From Aquarana catesbeiana (taxonomy: Eukaryota; Chordata; Amphibia; Anura; Ranidae): DNA of 64,000 bases. The notes under the pieces are model-generated. The model did not search any database and was not told the origin of the DNA. It worked only from the letters and a program-made list of their open reading frames with translations. This document shows positions 1 to 11,454 of the stretch, piece after piece (within the stretch, counting starts at the first letter, position 1; each line of letters begins with the position of its first letter). A program made the position numbers and the translations under genes. The stretch spans positions 494,720,812 through 494,784,811 of the forward strand of contig NC_133328.1 in assembly GCF_042186555.1 (NCBI RefSeq), read 5' to 3'.

Positions 1-798
1 TTTGGCTTTGGCCAGTCATAACAATACAGAGCGTGACATATTTTTATTGAACTTACAAAACCCTCCGAAGTCACAAATGAATCAAAGCAATGAATATGGA
101 TGAATGTGTTGTTTTTGTTATAATTTATTACCAGTTTTTACGTTATGTAGTATTATTTATTACCAGTTTATTAATTTATTTTTTTGAAATTCGTTACTAT
201 TGTGATGCAAAGATTCGGATACATCCAAATCTCTGAATAACAAAAATTTTGTCCGAATTTTGATTCATAGCGAAACAAAATCGCACTTGTCTACTCTCTG
301 TATGCATCCTTACAATGAAAGGATATTCTACATAATCTGTTGCATTTTTGGCTTTGCTTTGGAGCAACCTATTGGACTATGCCTAGTTGCTTTTAGACTT
401 TAGATCAACTTTAAGGAAGTCTTGGGTGCAACATGTTTATCCTTAACTCAGACATCAAAGGCGGTACACATTTTGTAAGTTTTCCCAGGTGGAATGGGTC
501 ATGTTTGCCCCCAAAACCCAACTCAGATACTGAAAGCACACCTTTCTTTGGAATTACGCTTAACATAAAAATAAAACTAAATACACATCTTTAGCAGTCA
601 AAAAACAAAGACTGCAGCTTATGGTAAACAAAATTCATGTAGTGGGCCCATGGCAGCCAAAACTTGGACCCTACAGCTAAAAGTATGTGGAAGCCCCTCC
701 AAATGATTGCGTTCAGGTGCACAAATCTAGGACCATAAAGCCACGTTTTGACTTTTGAAAAGTTTTGAAGTTTGATAAACAATAATGAACTCAGGTAT
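1..798. other. Non-coding, AT-rich, no gene
   Basis: No open frame of substance or conserved protein motif is visible. The only recognisable item is the repeat fragment at 196-290. If the Rab-like exon at 9256-9382 is real, this lies in its first intron. Confidence 0.5.
196..290. repeat. MITE fragment, GATTCGGATACATCC family
   Basis: Reads ATTCGTTACTATTG, then GATTCGGATACATCC, then a CCGAATTTTGATTC block. The same order of blocks occurs at about 63031-63145 in the same orientation with moderate divergence, so this is an interspersed repeat. The segment has partial internal dyad symmetry (GGATACATCC-type). No target duplication was identified. Confidence 0.55.
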
Positions 799-1038
799 GT
801 TTGAACCAGGATCTGAATTTGTGTGTGTGAGTCTGCCAGGAAGCTGTCACCTATATTAGGCTAATCATTGTCAGCCAGGGAACTCTCCACCCTGCCTGCA
901 GCCACATGTATATACTCCCTAATGTACACTATATGTATGGCTGTAAGTCAGAGAATAACCGGCTGCAGATGATTGACCCAGTATAGGTCACAGCTTCCTG
1001 GCAGGCTAACACATGTGGATTTGGATCATGGTTTAAAC
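799..1038. repeat. Fold-back repeat with ~57-bp arms
   Basis: The left arm (799-855) begins GTTTGAACCAGGATCTG and runs through TGCCAGGAAGCTGTCACC. Its inverted match (982-1038) has TATAGGTCACAGCTTCC and ends ATGGTTTAAAC. The inner 22 bp are nearly perfect and the outer part is about 70-75% by eye. The spacer is about 126 bp. No coding potential is seen; this looks like a MITE or fold-back element of unknown family. Confidence 0.6.
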
Positions 1039-4000
1039 ACGCCCAAGGTCATCGCTATTGATAAGATCAATGTTAAGGAACTTGAGTGACTTGTACAGAG
1101 GCATGACCTTAACCCCTTGAACAGCTTTGCGTTGAACTGGAATGCTAATTGTGCGCCAGGCCTTTTCTTCCAACAGCACTACCTGACGTTACCATTGCTC
1201 TTTTGGTTGAATGGGTACAAATTTCCTCAAGGCTGAGAAGCTTCTCAGATAAGTAGGCACTGATAGAGCCACAAGGAGTGGGAGGGCAAATCCATTTTAA
1301 TGCCCATAGTTTTGAAATGAGATGTCCAACAAGGTGTTATAGGTTTCCACATTTGGTCTTATAATATATCGCTAAAGTATATGGAGCAGGTTGTACTGCA
1401 GACACTCTGCCCCCAGTGGACCTGTTTCCACGTATCAGACATTTTTTAGAAGGTGTTTTGATATGTCTCTTAATGCATATCATCAGAGCAGGTGCCATGT
1501 TTGTTTAGCCAGGTCCCAGGCATCCAGAAGCCTAATGGTGACCTCCAGAGCTAGGGACAGCTGACATGCTTCTGTGTAGAGTGGGTGACGAGGCATGGTG
1601 GGTGTAATGCAAGGTAGATTCATGGGCACCAGACACTTCTTGAATGCAAAGAGATTTATTGTCTCTTGAACAGAACTGTGGGTGAGAGTGTTTAGGGCCA
1701 GGACACCCTTTAATAGTTGCAATGTTAATTAGCAGTCTCTGAGACTTCTATAGGTGGACAGCCATGCAGGGAAAGGTACCCAGCCGGACAGCACATCTGC
1801 ATGTGTAGACACGCTGTCTCCTATGGCAATGATCTTGAACAGTTTCTAACAAAGGTTACAATTAACTCTTTACTCCACAATCTCCTATTGTAGATCTTCA
1901 CTCAACTGAGCTCCCAGTCTCTCTCACTAGACTTGCTGATCCACTGCCACTGGATCTCCTGAGCTCTTCCAATCTTCTCTCTCTCAGTATCTTCCTCAAA
2001 CGTCACCCCTGCTTCCCTGCTGGGTCCCTAGGTTGGCATCCAAGATACTCCTCGAGCGTCACCCCACTGGCCTGCTCGGTCCCTGTCTTGACACACATGG
2101 CTGCTCTGCAAGTGTCACCTCCGCTGGCTGGGTCCTTGGCTTGACAACCGCTGAAGTTTCCCAATTCTTCACCGTCCCCGGTTGGCGTGAATACTGCTCT
2201 GGTACTTGCTTCAGCTACTCACAGTGATCCCTGGTAATAAGGGGGATGGTCCCTTAGTGGCGACAGCTTCCCCTCTACCTCCGACCACGACAGGTTCTCT
2301 GGCCGGCAGAACCGTCACTTCTGGTTGGACTGCAAGCCGCAATCCCAACCCTACGTTGCTCTCTTGCTTCTGGATAGGCCCACAGACAGCCTAGCAGCCA
2401 GATGTCCCTGGGATAGGCCTCAGGCTCTGGCCTAGCAGCCCGGGGCAGCACAACACTGTTGAGAAGTTGTCCAGGTGGCACAGAACCCGGATCACCTGAC
2501 CTCACCCAAATAAATAGGCTCTACCAGCAGGCCAAGGGATCGAAGAAGATTCCTGCCCATTGGCTGAGATACCCCATCTATTCCTAATCTGTCCTTGCAA
2601 TGTCTTTGTCTTATCTAATGTCACCAGATACCCGGCCATCTAGTGACAGAAGAGAGAAGTGCAGCAATTCCAGAATAAGAGTGGAATCAATTGATCTCCT
2701 ATCAATTGGCCAAGGCGACTACACCTGGCAGGTAAATTTACTAGCAGCCCTGCCTAAATATCAGGGTGCTACATTTGCAAATGTCAACAGCCTTTGCGCC
2801 CAAACTGCAGCCTGGGGACAGCGTACGGCTTTTTTGGCACTTTTTTGTGCAGCCCTCAGGGCCCTCGCAGACACTATTCTGTGACACTAATGTGTTTTCC
2901 TATTGCCCTATAGCGGTGATTTCTAGCATTCTTATGTATGTGTCTCCAGTCAAAGACTTTCTCCTAAAGCATGTCCCCAGTCCCCAACAACCCCAATAAT
3001 CTGCAGTCTCTGACCATTTCTTGTATCCTGACCGCAGTCTCTTACCATCTCCTGTATTATGTCCGCAATCTCTGACCATTTATTATATCTTGCTCATAGT
3101 CTTTGACTATATTCTGTTGGTGTTTGCTGTCTCTGACACCAAATAGTCATTGAATTTTATGTGCAGTTGAGGGCTGTACTTGAGGCCCCCCATATTAAGA
3201 AAGTTGACCACCACTGGTCTGCAGCCTACAACTGCAGATCTATCTGCCCATCTATCTATCTATCCATAATTCCATATATTGTACTGCATAACCTGCGGTT
3301 CCTATAGGATGTAAGCTATGCCAGAGGCAGAATAAACCACTATAGTACGGTTTGAAGTCTGCACTGATATATATAATTTAATGAGAAAGACACGGGAGTC
3401 ACATTGGGGTTTTATTTTAGTAAACGACATTTGTCTGTTAAAGTCACTGAGGTCAAGATAGGTGAAGATGAGGGAGTGTGTCACCAATTCCACTCAAATC
3501 AGCTGAAGTGGAAATACCACATCTCCAGGACAGTCTGGAATTTTATTGAACTTCAGCTGCAACAGGGAAGTCCTCACTCTGGTATGTTTTACTATGTAAA
3601 GTTTATTTGCATTACTACAGTTACACCTATACCATAGAAAAATGCAATGATGCTCAGATTATCACAGTCTCTGCATATTTATAGTAAAAACCTGTTTTAC
3701 TGCCTTTATTTAAAGTGTAGCCCTAGGAAATTTTAGCTCTGGACAGAGTAGGTCAGAAATAGAACAGCTGTCAGGAGATTGTACCGTGAATGAAGGCAAA
3801 TAGAAATATTGTGAAACTGAAAACATAAAGCTACATGTCCACTGGCCACCCCTTAACGTAACTCTTGGCAGCAAAAAATGCTAGACGCGGCAAAAAACAG
3901 TACTGCATTTTCGCCATGTTTTTGCTGTGCTTAGTGCTTGGAATGTATTTATTTCATTGGCCAGAGTACTTGCCATTGACATGAATAAATGCCCAAGCGC

Positions 4001-4272
4001 TAAACCTGGTTAGCGATTAGGTGCATTTACATGCCTTTTTGCCGCATTTTGCATTTTTTGGCAAAAAGGTTCCTCTCCTGAACACGATTCTTTTGCATTC
4101 AAGAGAGAGAAATTTAACTGTCCCTAGAGTCTGCTGCTCTTAAACTCTGATAAAAACCTATGTGTACATGGACGCATAGGCTTTTATTGAGTTGAGTTCA
4201 GGGGCATTGGCAAAAAAACGTTAAAAACTCCTAAACTCAAGTTTATGAGCAGCAGTGTACATTAGGCCTTAA
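1039..4272. other. No gene recognised; probable old repeats
   Basis: Short open frames only, with no protein family recognised. A GC-richer block at about 1740-2590 and a segment at about 3840-4272 read like old interspersed repeats, but I could not fix their ends. A short CTAT run lies at 3251-3264. A 77-codon frame at 3404-3637 matched nothing known to me. Confidence 0.4.
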
Positions 4273-4545
4273 GCCGCGTACACACGAGCGGAATGTCCGA
4301 CAGAAAAAGTCAGATGGAAGCTTTTCATCGTCTATTCCGATTGTGTGTATGCCTCATTGGACTTTTTTTTTTTTCGAAAATTCTGACAGACCTAGAAATG
4401 GAACATGTTCTAAATATTTCCGACGGAACCAATTCCTATCGGGTAAACCGCTCGTCTGTATGCTGTTCCGACGGACCAAAAACGACGCATGCTCTGAAGA
4501 AAGTACGAGACGGAAGCTATTGGCTACTGGCTATTGAACTTCCTT
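4273..4545. mobile_element. Half copy of Harbinger-type MITE
   Basis: Starts GCCGCGTACACACGAGCGGAA directly after TTAA. This matches the terminal sequence of the complete copies at 15915-16313 and 38570-39003. It runs to the family's internal block GGAAGCTATTGGCTACTGGC, which is the reverse complement of the block near 16078-16105. The matching right terminus is absent, so this is a truncated, non-autonomous copy. Confidence 0.65.
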
Positions 4546-4949
4546 TTTCTAGTCTAGTAGTATACATTGTATACTTTTAACTTTTTGGTCAGTGCAGAGT
4601 GCCACTCATATTTTTGTACATGCCTAAAATATCAATGGCCTATATAATACTGTAAATAACAAGTGTGTGTGGTTTTTATTTACTGAATTGACTGAAAAAG
4701 CACAAATATCACATGCGATAATCATTAGTATATTGACCCTGGTGTCGCCAATGAAAACTTCCTCTCAGTTTAGGTCCTGATGACAACATTGTTACACTTG
4801 TTAGCACAGTTTGCTTATTATCTAATTATAATTTTAGACCGGACACATCCCATAATTATAAAATAGGCATGGCTCTAGGTCTGTAGTTGCTGTAAATACA
4901 TGTGCAGAAAGTGCAAGAGGTTAGAGTACAACTGTACCTTTTTGATTAG

Positions 4950-6460
4950 GGATGGTCCGAACACCCCCCGGTTCGGTTCGCACCAGAACACCTCGAACAG
5001 GCAAAAAGTTCTAGCAAACATGCGAACCCTATTAAAGTCTATGTGACACGAAATGAAAAATCAAAAGTGCTCATTTTAAAGGTTTATATGCAAGTTATTG
5101 CCATAAAAAGTGTATGTGGACCCGGGTACTGCCCTTGGGGACATGCATCAATGCAAAAACAATAAAAATGAAATTTAGTCTGCCTGTAAACTGTAAAGTG
5201 GTGCATATGTGCGATGTGTAGAACATGCAGCAGCAGTAATGACATTTCTAAAGGAAAAAATGTCATAATGTCATTTAAATTTGCTTGCGGCTGTAATGTA
5301 TTGCCGGCTCCCAGCAATATAGATGAAAAATCAATGAAAAAAAAGGCGTGGGATCGCCCCCCTGTCCATACCAGGCTAATGCCCACACCAAAATTGGTGT
5401 GGAGTCCCCACCAAAATCCATACTAGACCCTTATCCGAGCATGCAGCCTGGCAGGTCAGGATGGGGGGTCGAGCAAGCGCCTGAACCATACAAGGCCACA
5501 TGCCCTCAACATGGAGAGGGTGCTTTGGGGTGCACCCCAAAGTACCTTGTCCCCATCTTAATGGAGACAAGGGCCTCTTCCCGACAACCTTGTCCGGTGG
5601 TTGTCCGTCTGGGGGCTTATCGGAATCTGGAAGCCCCATTTAACAGGTGGGCCCCCAGATCCCGGCCCCCACATGTGAATGGGTATCGGGCACATTGTAC
5701 CCCTGCCTATTCACCAAAAAAGTGTCAGAAAGTAAAACTCACAAGAGACAATTTTAGACAAATGCTTTATATATAAAAAAAAAAAAAAATGTCCTGCGAT
5801 GTACATCCACCGTCAATCACGCCGCCCGATGGACCTGAAGGCCTCCCAGTGACTGCTGTCTTTTCGGTTTGACAGCTGTTATATAGGCAAGGGCGGGGCC
5901 ACCCGCTGACGTAACCGCGTGACCCTGCCGCCTCTGACAGCACATGACATCAGAAGGGGTGGAGTCACTCGGTACATCATTGGATGGCCCCGCACCTGCC
6001 TATATAACAGCTGTCAAAGCCAAGAGACAGCAGTCCCTGGGAGGCCTCCCATCGAGGCAGAGCTTTTTAAATTTTTTCTATTTTCGGGTCCGTCAGGCAG
6101 CGTGATTGAAGATGGATGTACATCGTGGGACACTTTTTTTCCTTTTTTAATAAAGGAATTGTCAAAAGCTGTCTCTCTCTGTGTTTTTTACTTTGACACT
6201 TTTTGATGAAAGGGTTGGGGTACAATGTACCCAATACCCATTCAGATAGGGGGGCAGGATCTGGGGGCCCCTTGTTAAAGGGGGCTTCCAGATTCCGATA
6301 AGCCCCCACCCGCAGACCCCGACTACCTCTGACCGGGGTTGAAGCCCTTGTCCCCAACATGTTGAGGGCAAGCGGCCCCTCCCTTTTCTGGCCTGCCAGG
6401 CTGCATGCTCGGATAAGGGATTGGTATGGATTTTGGGGGGGAGGCCAAGCCAATTTTTTA
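4950..6460. repeat. Long inverted (fold-back) ranid-type repeat
   Basis: The left part, roughly 5380-5900, contains ATCCATACTAGACCCTTATCC, GCATGCAGCCTGGCAGG and CGGAATCTGGAAGCCCC. The right part, roughly 6000-6445, carries the same blocks as reverse complement. Inner arms meet around 5873-6018 with TTGACAGCTGTTATATAGGC facing GCCTATATAACAGCTGTCAA. The 5' portion (4950-5340) begins with GGTTCGGTTCG and is present on the left side only. A related partial copy occurs near 31.96-32.36 kb. Open frames here are translations of the repeat. Confidence 0.7.
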
Positions 6461-6527
6461 AAAAAAGTGTGGGAACTGTGGGCAGCTTCGTTGTATTAGC
6501 ATAGCAACTTACAAGGTTTCACAAGTT

Positions 6528-6624
6528 CACATTCTTTGCAAAATAGCTCAACCTCTGTCAGATTGTATGGAGAGCATCTGGGAACAGCAATTTTCAAATG
6601 TCGAATGGATCTATGTCTGGACCA
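6528..6624 (-). pseudogene. Tc1/mariner transposase remnant
   Basis: On the minus strand one frame gives PDIDPFDI, which resembles the Tc1 motif PDLNPIEN. After a frameshift another frame gives LKIAVPRCSPYNLTEVE, matching the usual Tc1 block LKxAVxxRxPSNLxELE. Only this C-terminal third-acidic-residue region survives, about 100 bp, with a frameshift. It cannot encode an active transposase. Neighbouring sequence to about 6650 may belong to the same element. The assignment rests on remembered family motifs. Confidence 0.7.
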
Positions 6625-6660
6625 TGTGTGGTGGAAAACTAACAGAGTAGGTAAATATAA

Positions 6661-7237
6661 CATGTTTATTTATTTAAACAAGACTTTACAATCACATCTA
6701 CTATTTTTTTATGCTGATTTTAATAAGATTTGGGACACTGAGCCATATGTGAAAAGTAGGCTTGATGCTAGAGTTCAAGCTGTATTAGAACCAAAAACAA
6801 ACATTTATTATATTGCAGCTTACCAATTCTTGGATGTGGTGGCTGCATTCATTTTCTTTTTTAGGCTTTCTTTCCTTTATTTTCACCTGCTGATTTGACC
6901 AGTAATCTCTTGTTTTTCAACAGAACAAGCTGTTCTGCAGATATAGCGGTTAGAGCCAAACGACAGGGGTGCTTACAATGATCATTTTTTATTTATTTAC
7001 GTAAAACCTTCAACCCAATAGGAAAAAACTATTTGCTGTATCTGCCTAAAAACCACGCGCATGAGTTTGGCATCAATTTTTTTGTGTACCTTAATCTGCT
7101 AGCAGTGCTGGGACAAGGTCATTCAACCAGGGTAAAAATGCCAAACTGAGACCCCCCCCCCCCCCTCCCCGGTTTATTATGAATGAGTTAGTGTCTTTTC
7201 AAGACATAATTAAAACATTATAAATTAAATTAGGTTT
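6661..7237. other. No gene seen
   Basis: AT-rich sequence with homopolymers (a C run near 7152-7166) and no conserved coding signal. Part may be old repeat. Confidence 0.4.
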
Positions 7238-7862
7238 ACCGTATATACTCGTGTATAAGTCAAATTTTTCAGCCCCTTTTTTGGGCTGAAAGTGCCCCCT
7301 TCGACTTATACACGAGTCACCGCCGTCTGCCTACAGACGGCGGCCAGCGTGTGATACAATCTACTCGGCAGCGGCTCTCAGTTCAAAAGCCGCGCCTCCT
7401 TGTCTGTGATAGGCAGTCAGTGTACAGCCTATCACGTGCATTCTCTCATCCTCGTCCGTGGCTGACCGCTGACTGCTGGGATCGGTGCAGAGTGGCGCAC
7501 GGAGGATGCACAGGACACAGGTAGGATGCACACACACAACCACACAGATACACAGACACATGCACACAGGTACATATACACATGACAGATACACAGGACA
7601 CAGGTACATGCACATATACACAGGACACAGGTACATGACACAGGTACATGACACAGGTACATATACACATGACACATATGCACAGGACACAGGGAGGTAT
7701 ACAGCTGCAGATGGGCATTGTTGACCCTCTTTTTCCACTTACAGTAGCTGTGCATTTCTCACCCTCGTCTTATACTCGGGTCAATACGTTTTCCCCATTT
7801 TTTTGTGGTAAATTAGGGTCTCGACTTATACTCGGAACGACTTATACTCGAGTATATACGGT
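7238..7862. mobile_element. MITE with ACCGTATATACTCG termini
   Basis: The left terminus ACCGTATATACTCG is matched by the inverted right terminus CGAGTATATACGGT. Subterminal repeats of CGACTTATAC occur near both ends. This terminal type is widespread in reptile, amphibian and fish DNA. There is no transposase inside. The centre holds a CA-rich microsatellite (7505-7695). The flanks share a short TTT, so the target duplication is unclear. Confidence 0.75.
7505..7695. repeat. Microsatellite of ACACAGGTACAT units
   Basis: Irregular tandem repeats of ACACAGGTACAT and CACATGACACA. It produces spurious Cys/Val-rich minus-strand frames and should not be annotated as coding. Confidence 0.85.
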
Positions 7863-8039
7863 ATTTAATACAAAACAGAATTCACACACATTTTAACAGT
7901 GTTTATTTTAGGACCTCCAAAGCCCCCAAATTTCTTTTAATCCTGTTCTACTTGTGTGGATGCATAATATGTTGTAAAATGTCATTCCTTCTGTATTTTT
8001 TACTTTAAGGCAAGATGAAAAGAAAGCGAGAGTAAAAAT

Positions 8040-8600
8040 TGCCTCATCGTTGCAGTAATAGTAACCCAAGTGTTGATGCAATAATAACCCCCAGCATGGG
8101 TGCCAGTTTCCGCAATTACAAACCCCATCATTGGTGCTAATTTCCACAATAAATAGTGCCCAGCACTTGTGCCAATTTCACCAATGATAACCCCCAGCAT
8201 TGGCACCAGTTTCTGCAATAATAACTCCCAGCATTCGCACCAGTTTCTGCAATAATAACCCCCAATATTGGTGCCAGTTGATGCAATAACCCCCAGCATG
8301 GGTGTCAGTTTTCACAATTACAACCCCCATCATTGGTGCTAATTTCCATAATAAATAGTGCCCAGCACTTGTGCCCATTTCAGAAATGATAACCCCCAGC
8401 ATTGGCACCAGTTTCTGCAATAATAACCCCCAGCATTGGCACCAGTTTCTGCAATAACCCCCAGCATTGGCACCAGTTTCTGCAATAATAACCCCCCAGC
8501 ATTGGCGCCAGTTTCTGCAATTACAAACCCCATCATTGATGCTAATGTTCACAATTAATAACACCCAGCACTTGTGCCAGTTTCCGTAATAACCCATGGG
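8040..8600. repeat. ~33-bp minisatellite with longer-order unit
   Basis: Units such as CCCCAGCATTGGCACCAG plus TTTCTGCAATAATAA recur with a period near 33 bp. A longer-order unit containing CCATCATTGGTGCTAATTTCC then AGTGCCCAGCACTTGTGCC appears at about 8125, 8325 and 8530. The 145-codon minus frame across it is a translation of the array. Confidence 0.85.
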
Positions 8601-8672
8601 TACACTGCGTTGCACCTACACTGTGGCCAAATCGTAGCACGGCAGTGTGGAACAGCCCTAAGAATATCACAC

Positions 8673-9033
8673 CTCCCAACATTTTGAGATGGGAATGAGG
8701 GACACCTACTTGCAAATGTATGTAGGCATAGGAACACGCCACCTGCCACACACCCTTAAAGGAGAATTAAACCAAAAAAAAAAAATGTAATCCACAAGGA
8801 CTTTTTTGTCACTCCTATTCTTTTATATTGGCTTTTAACATCTACAAATGCAGCAATTTCGAATTTAGATGAAAGGTTTAGCACTGGGAAACACTTTTTG
8901 AAAGATAAAAAGTGCATTTTATATACAAATACATGGATCAGACCAAAATGAGGGACAAATGAAGAGGAAAGAGAGACAGAGGGACATTGCTCCAAATCAG
9001 GGACAGTCCCTCAAAATCAGGGACAGTTGGGAG
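8673..9033. mobile_element. MITE with CTCCCAAC termini
   Basis: Begins CTCCCAACATTTTGAG and ends GGGACAGTTGGGAG. The terminal 8 bp are inverted and GAGGGACA/TGTCCCTC blocks recur inside. No coding capacity is seen. I could not define the target duplication. Confidence 0.6.
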
Positions 9034-9255
9034 CTATGGGATATCATTTAGTGTCACTTTTAACAAGCATTCAAAGTGCTGAAAAAGGTGGATTTTGTTT
9101 GAGCAGGTTGCCATTATTGATCATATGTGGCCATTTCCAGGATCCTATGGAGGCACAAAAACTGAGACTATTCAGGAACAAATCAGGAACAGACTACATC
9201 TACATGAGAAGCATACTGTATCTACAAAACCGTGCAATGTAAATGCACTACTCAC

Positions 9256-9382
9256 CTATAGTGGAGATATAGGATGGGATGATGTTTTCTGTGTACCTGG
9301 TCATAATACAGGTCTTCCCCACATTGGAGTCCCCAGTCATCACCAGTTTAAGGACCAGTTTGTCGGAAGGTGTCCCTGTCAT
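9256..9382 (-). CDS. First coding exon of a Rab-like small GTPase
   Basis: This is the only convincing host-gene piece. From the ATG at 9382-9380 the minus strand encodes 42 residues plus one base and then meets a canonical donor, G|GTGAGT (GT at 9255-9254). It contains KLVLKLVMTGDSNVGKTC. Residues 17-24 (GDSNVGKT) are the G1/P-loop that binds GTP phosphates, and the exon stops within YISTIG, the start of switch I, with Thr41 as the expected Mg/effector threonine. The context of the ATG has A at -3. Rab8/10/13/15 proteins carry a similar ISTIG-DF stretch; I cannot assign a subfamily. The next exon (switch I/II, DTAGQE) was not found on the minus strand down to position 1, so intron 1 would exceed 9.2 kb, or this is an orphan exon. 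Rab GTPases act on membrane trafficking. Confidence 0.72.
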
Positions 9383-9910
9383 TCTGATCTGTCACTTCTG
9401 TTCTGCCTGAGTACTGGGAGTGATTACTAGAAAGAGAAGTATGAGCTGCACACTTATACACAGTCTCTTCCGCATTACACAAGGCTCTTCCTGATGTGTG
9501 GAGCTGAACACAGGATGCCCAAACTCTCCCTGCCAGCAGAACATCCCCTGATCTCCATTAAATGATCTGCTTCCTTCCTATAATAGAATGCACTGGGCTC
9601 TGCACTGCTGGAGGGTCACTGACTATTGCACAACTCCTCTGGCCTCACCCACTTCTGGTAGAACTAGTCTCTCCACTGACAGCTCACAGAGCCACAATAG
9701 TCTGATCACTGCTCCACTCATAGAAGGTCACTGCTTGCTACAGCTGCTCACTGACTTCTTGTCTTTATTTAGCATTGGTTAACCCCTTCATGCCTGAGGC
9801 TGCATTCACATCTGAGCGGAGCAGAAAAAGGGGCAGAAATGTCTGTTTTTGCCCGCATTTCCAGCAAACACATAAAAGTATGAATGTGAGTTAGGGACCT
9901 TAGATTGTAA
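9383..9910 (-). other. Presumed 5' UTR and upstream region of the Rab-like exon
   Basis: Non-repetitive-looking DNA immediately upstream of the GTPase start codon. No CpG-rich promoter is visible. A TATA-like hexamer sits about 70 bp upstream of the ATG. No other coding signal was seen. Confidence 0.35.
9453..9458 (-). promoter_or_regulatory. Possible TATA-like box upstream of Rab-like exon
   Basis: TATAAG on the minus strand, in GTGTATAAGTG. Spacing would place a transcription start roughly 40-45 nt before the ATG. It is a single short match without independent support. Confidence 0.2.
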
Positions 9911-10360
9911 GACCCTTAAAGTGGTATTAAACCACTGGAAAAAAAAAAAATAACCTGCAAGACAATGGCGTAATGTGCAAGTGTGCATTGCAAACTAGCA
10001 CATTATGAAATACTTACCTTAGAACGAAGCCCCCGCAGTGGCGCCCGGTCACTGCTGAGGGGCTGACATGTCCCCCCGGTGTTTCCTCCAGGTTCGCAGG
10101 CACTGGTGCTGTGAGTGGCCGGAGCCGCAATGACGTCACTCCCACGCGTTTGCGCAGGAGTCCTCGGTTCTGGCAAGTTCTGAAGTTCCGCCAGGATTAC
10201 CTTCAGAGCACATGCGCTGCTGACGTCAGCGGCTGCATGCAGGGTGAATATCTCCTAAACGGTGTACGTTTGGCAGATATTCATTTTACCTACAGGTAAG
10301 CCTTATTATAGGCTTACCTGTAGGTAAAAATCACAAAACCGGGTTATACAATTGCTTTAA
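9911..10360. mobile_element. MITE with CCTTAAAG termini and splice-like hairpin
   Basis: Starts CCTTAAAGTGGTATTAAACC and ends ATACAATTGCTTTAAGG, giving short inverted termini. Near the right end is a hairpin with 19-bp perfect arms (10284-10302 and 10311-10329), TTTTACCTACAGGTAAGCC facing its complement. A partial copy follows at 10560-10853. Confidence 0.65.
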
Positions 10361-10559
10361 GGGCAGGGAGTAATGTGAACAAAATAATAAATATGTAAAG
10401 CGCTGTGTAAATTGACGACGCTATATAAGTACCTGTAATAAATAAACGTGCTTGCAGCGCCATTATTTCTTATTGCCACCCCAAACACATGAAAAATGCG
10501 CAAAAACATGCATCCCCAAACGCACTTGGCTCAGTTCCAAAATGTGGTACTTGAGCTCA

Positions 10560-10853
10560 TTATGAAATACTTACCTTAGAACGAAGCTCTCTCAGTGGCG
10601 CCTGCACACCACTGAGACAGCTGACATTTTCCCTGGTGTTTCTTCCGGGTTCGCGGGCTCCGGCGCTGTGATCTGCCCTGTGCCAGCACAGGGTCCTGAA
10701 GAAACACCACAGGCAGCCAATGACGTTGGCATATATAGCAAATATCTCCTAAACGGTGCAAGTTTAGGAGATATATACAATACCTATAGGTAAGCCTTAT
10801 TATAGGCCTACCTGTAGGTACAATTAAAAGAAAGACTTTACTTCCTCTTTAAG
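10560..10853. mobile_element. Second, 5'-truncated copy of the same MITE
   Basis: Shares TTATGAAATACTTACCTTAGAACGAAG with the copy starting near 10004, and shares the TATCTCCTAAACGG block and the AGGTAAGCCTTATTATAGG hairpin. It ends CTTCCTCTTTAAG. The left terminus is missing. It is direct relative to the first copy. Confidence 0.65.
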
Positions 10854-11454
10854 CATTGTGCTCTGTCTGATCTGTTTTACCCCTAAATATATCTAAGAAG
10901 TCTCGGGCAGAATAGGAAACCAGTGGGACTAGGAGACCAAGCAATTGCTGCTGTACAGACCCTTGAAGTTATACTACACACAGTATATAAACAGTATATA
11001 ATATAAATACACAAAGATTTTTTTTTCAATCATTTTCTGATGCGTGAATTTTTGTGACCAATCAGAAGTGAGATTTAAAAAAATACAGTAGTTTATATGA
11101 ATAAATGTGATCATCTAACTTTTGTGCTGTCCGAAGTTAATTCTATTTTTTAGAAAGTAAAATTTAAGAGGAAAAAACACAACTTTAATTGTTCTGAATG
11201 CTCTAAATTTATAAATATTAAAATCCGATTGGTTGCTTTTGGTTACTGAAGCTTGTATACTGAGCTAGCTAATATATAAGCACAAGAACACAATGCAGCT
11301 GAAAATTAGAATGTAACATGCATAATGCTGCTTTTCAATTTTCTATAAATATTTCAAGTTATTTGCCCTCATACCTGATGGGGCATGCAATCAGATCCCA
11401 AAGACCACAAAAAAGAAGTTATGGTTACTTTTTAATTTTAATGCTAGACTCCAG
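10854..11454. other. No gene seen
   Basis: AT-rich single-copy-looking sequence with no recognisable coding or RNA feature. Confidence 0.4.

Noticed and set aside
3404..3637. 77-codon frame ending near a donor-like site
   Set aside because: No similarity to any family I know and no acceptor or frame support.
5348..6453. Overlapping frames of 142, 128 and 95 codons
   Set aside because: Lie on both arms of an inverted repeat and show no conserved domain.
7361..7755. Cys/Val-rich minus frames
   Set aside because: Arise from the ACACAGGTACAT microsatellite within a MITE.
8040..8600. CRISPR-like repeat-spacer pattern
   Set aside because: Units are contiguous tandem repeats in vertebrate-type DNA, without unique spacers or cas genes.
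8178..8615. 145-codon minus frame with NWCQCWGLLLQ-type repeats
   Set aside because: Translation of the 33-bp minisatellite.
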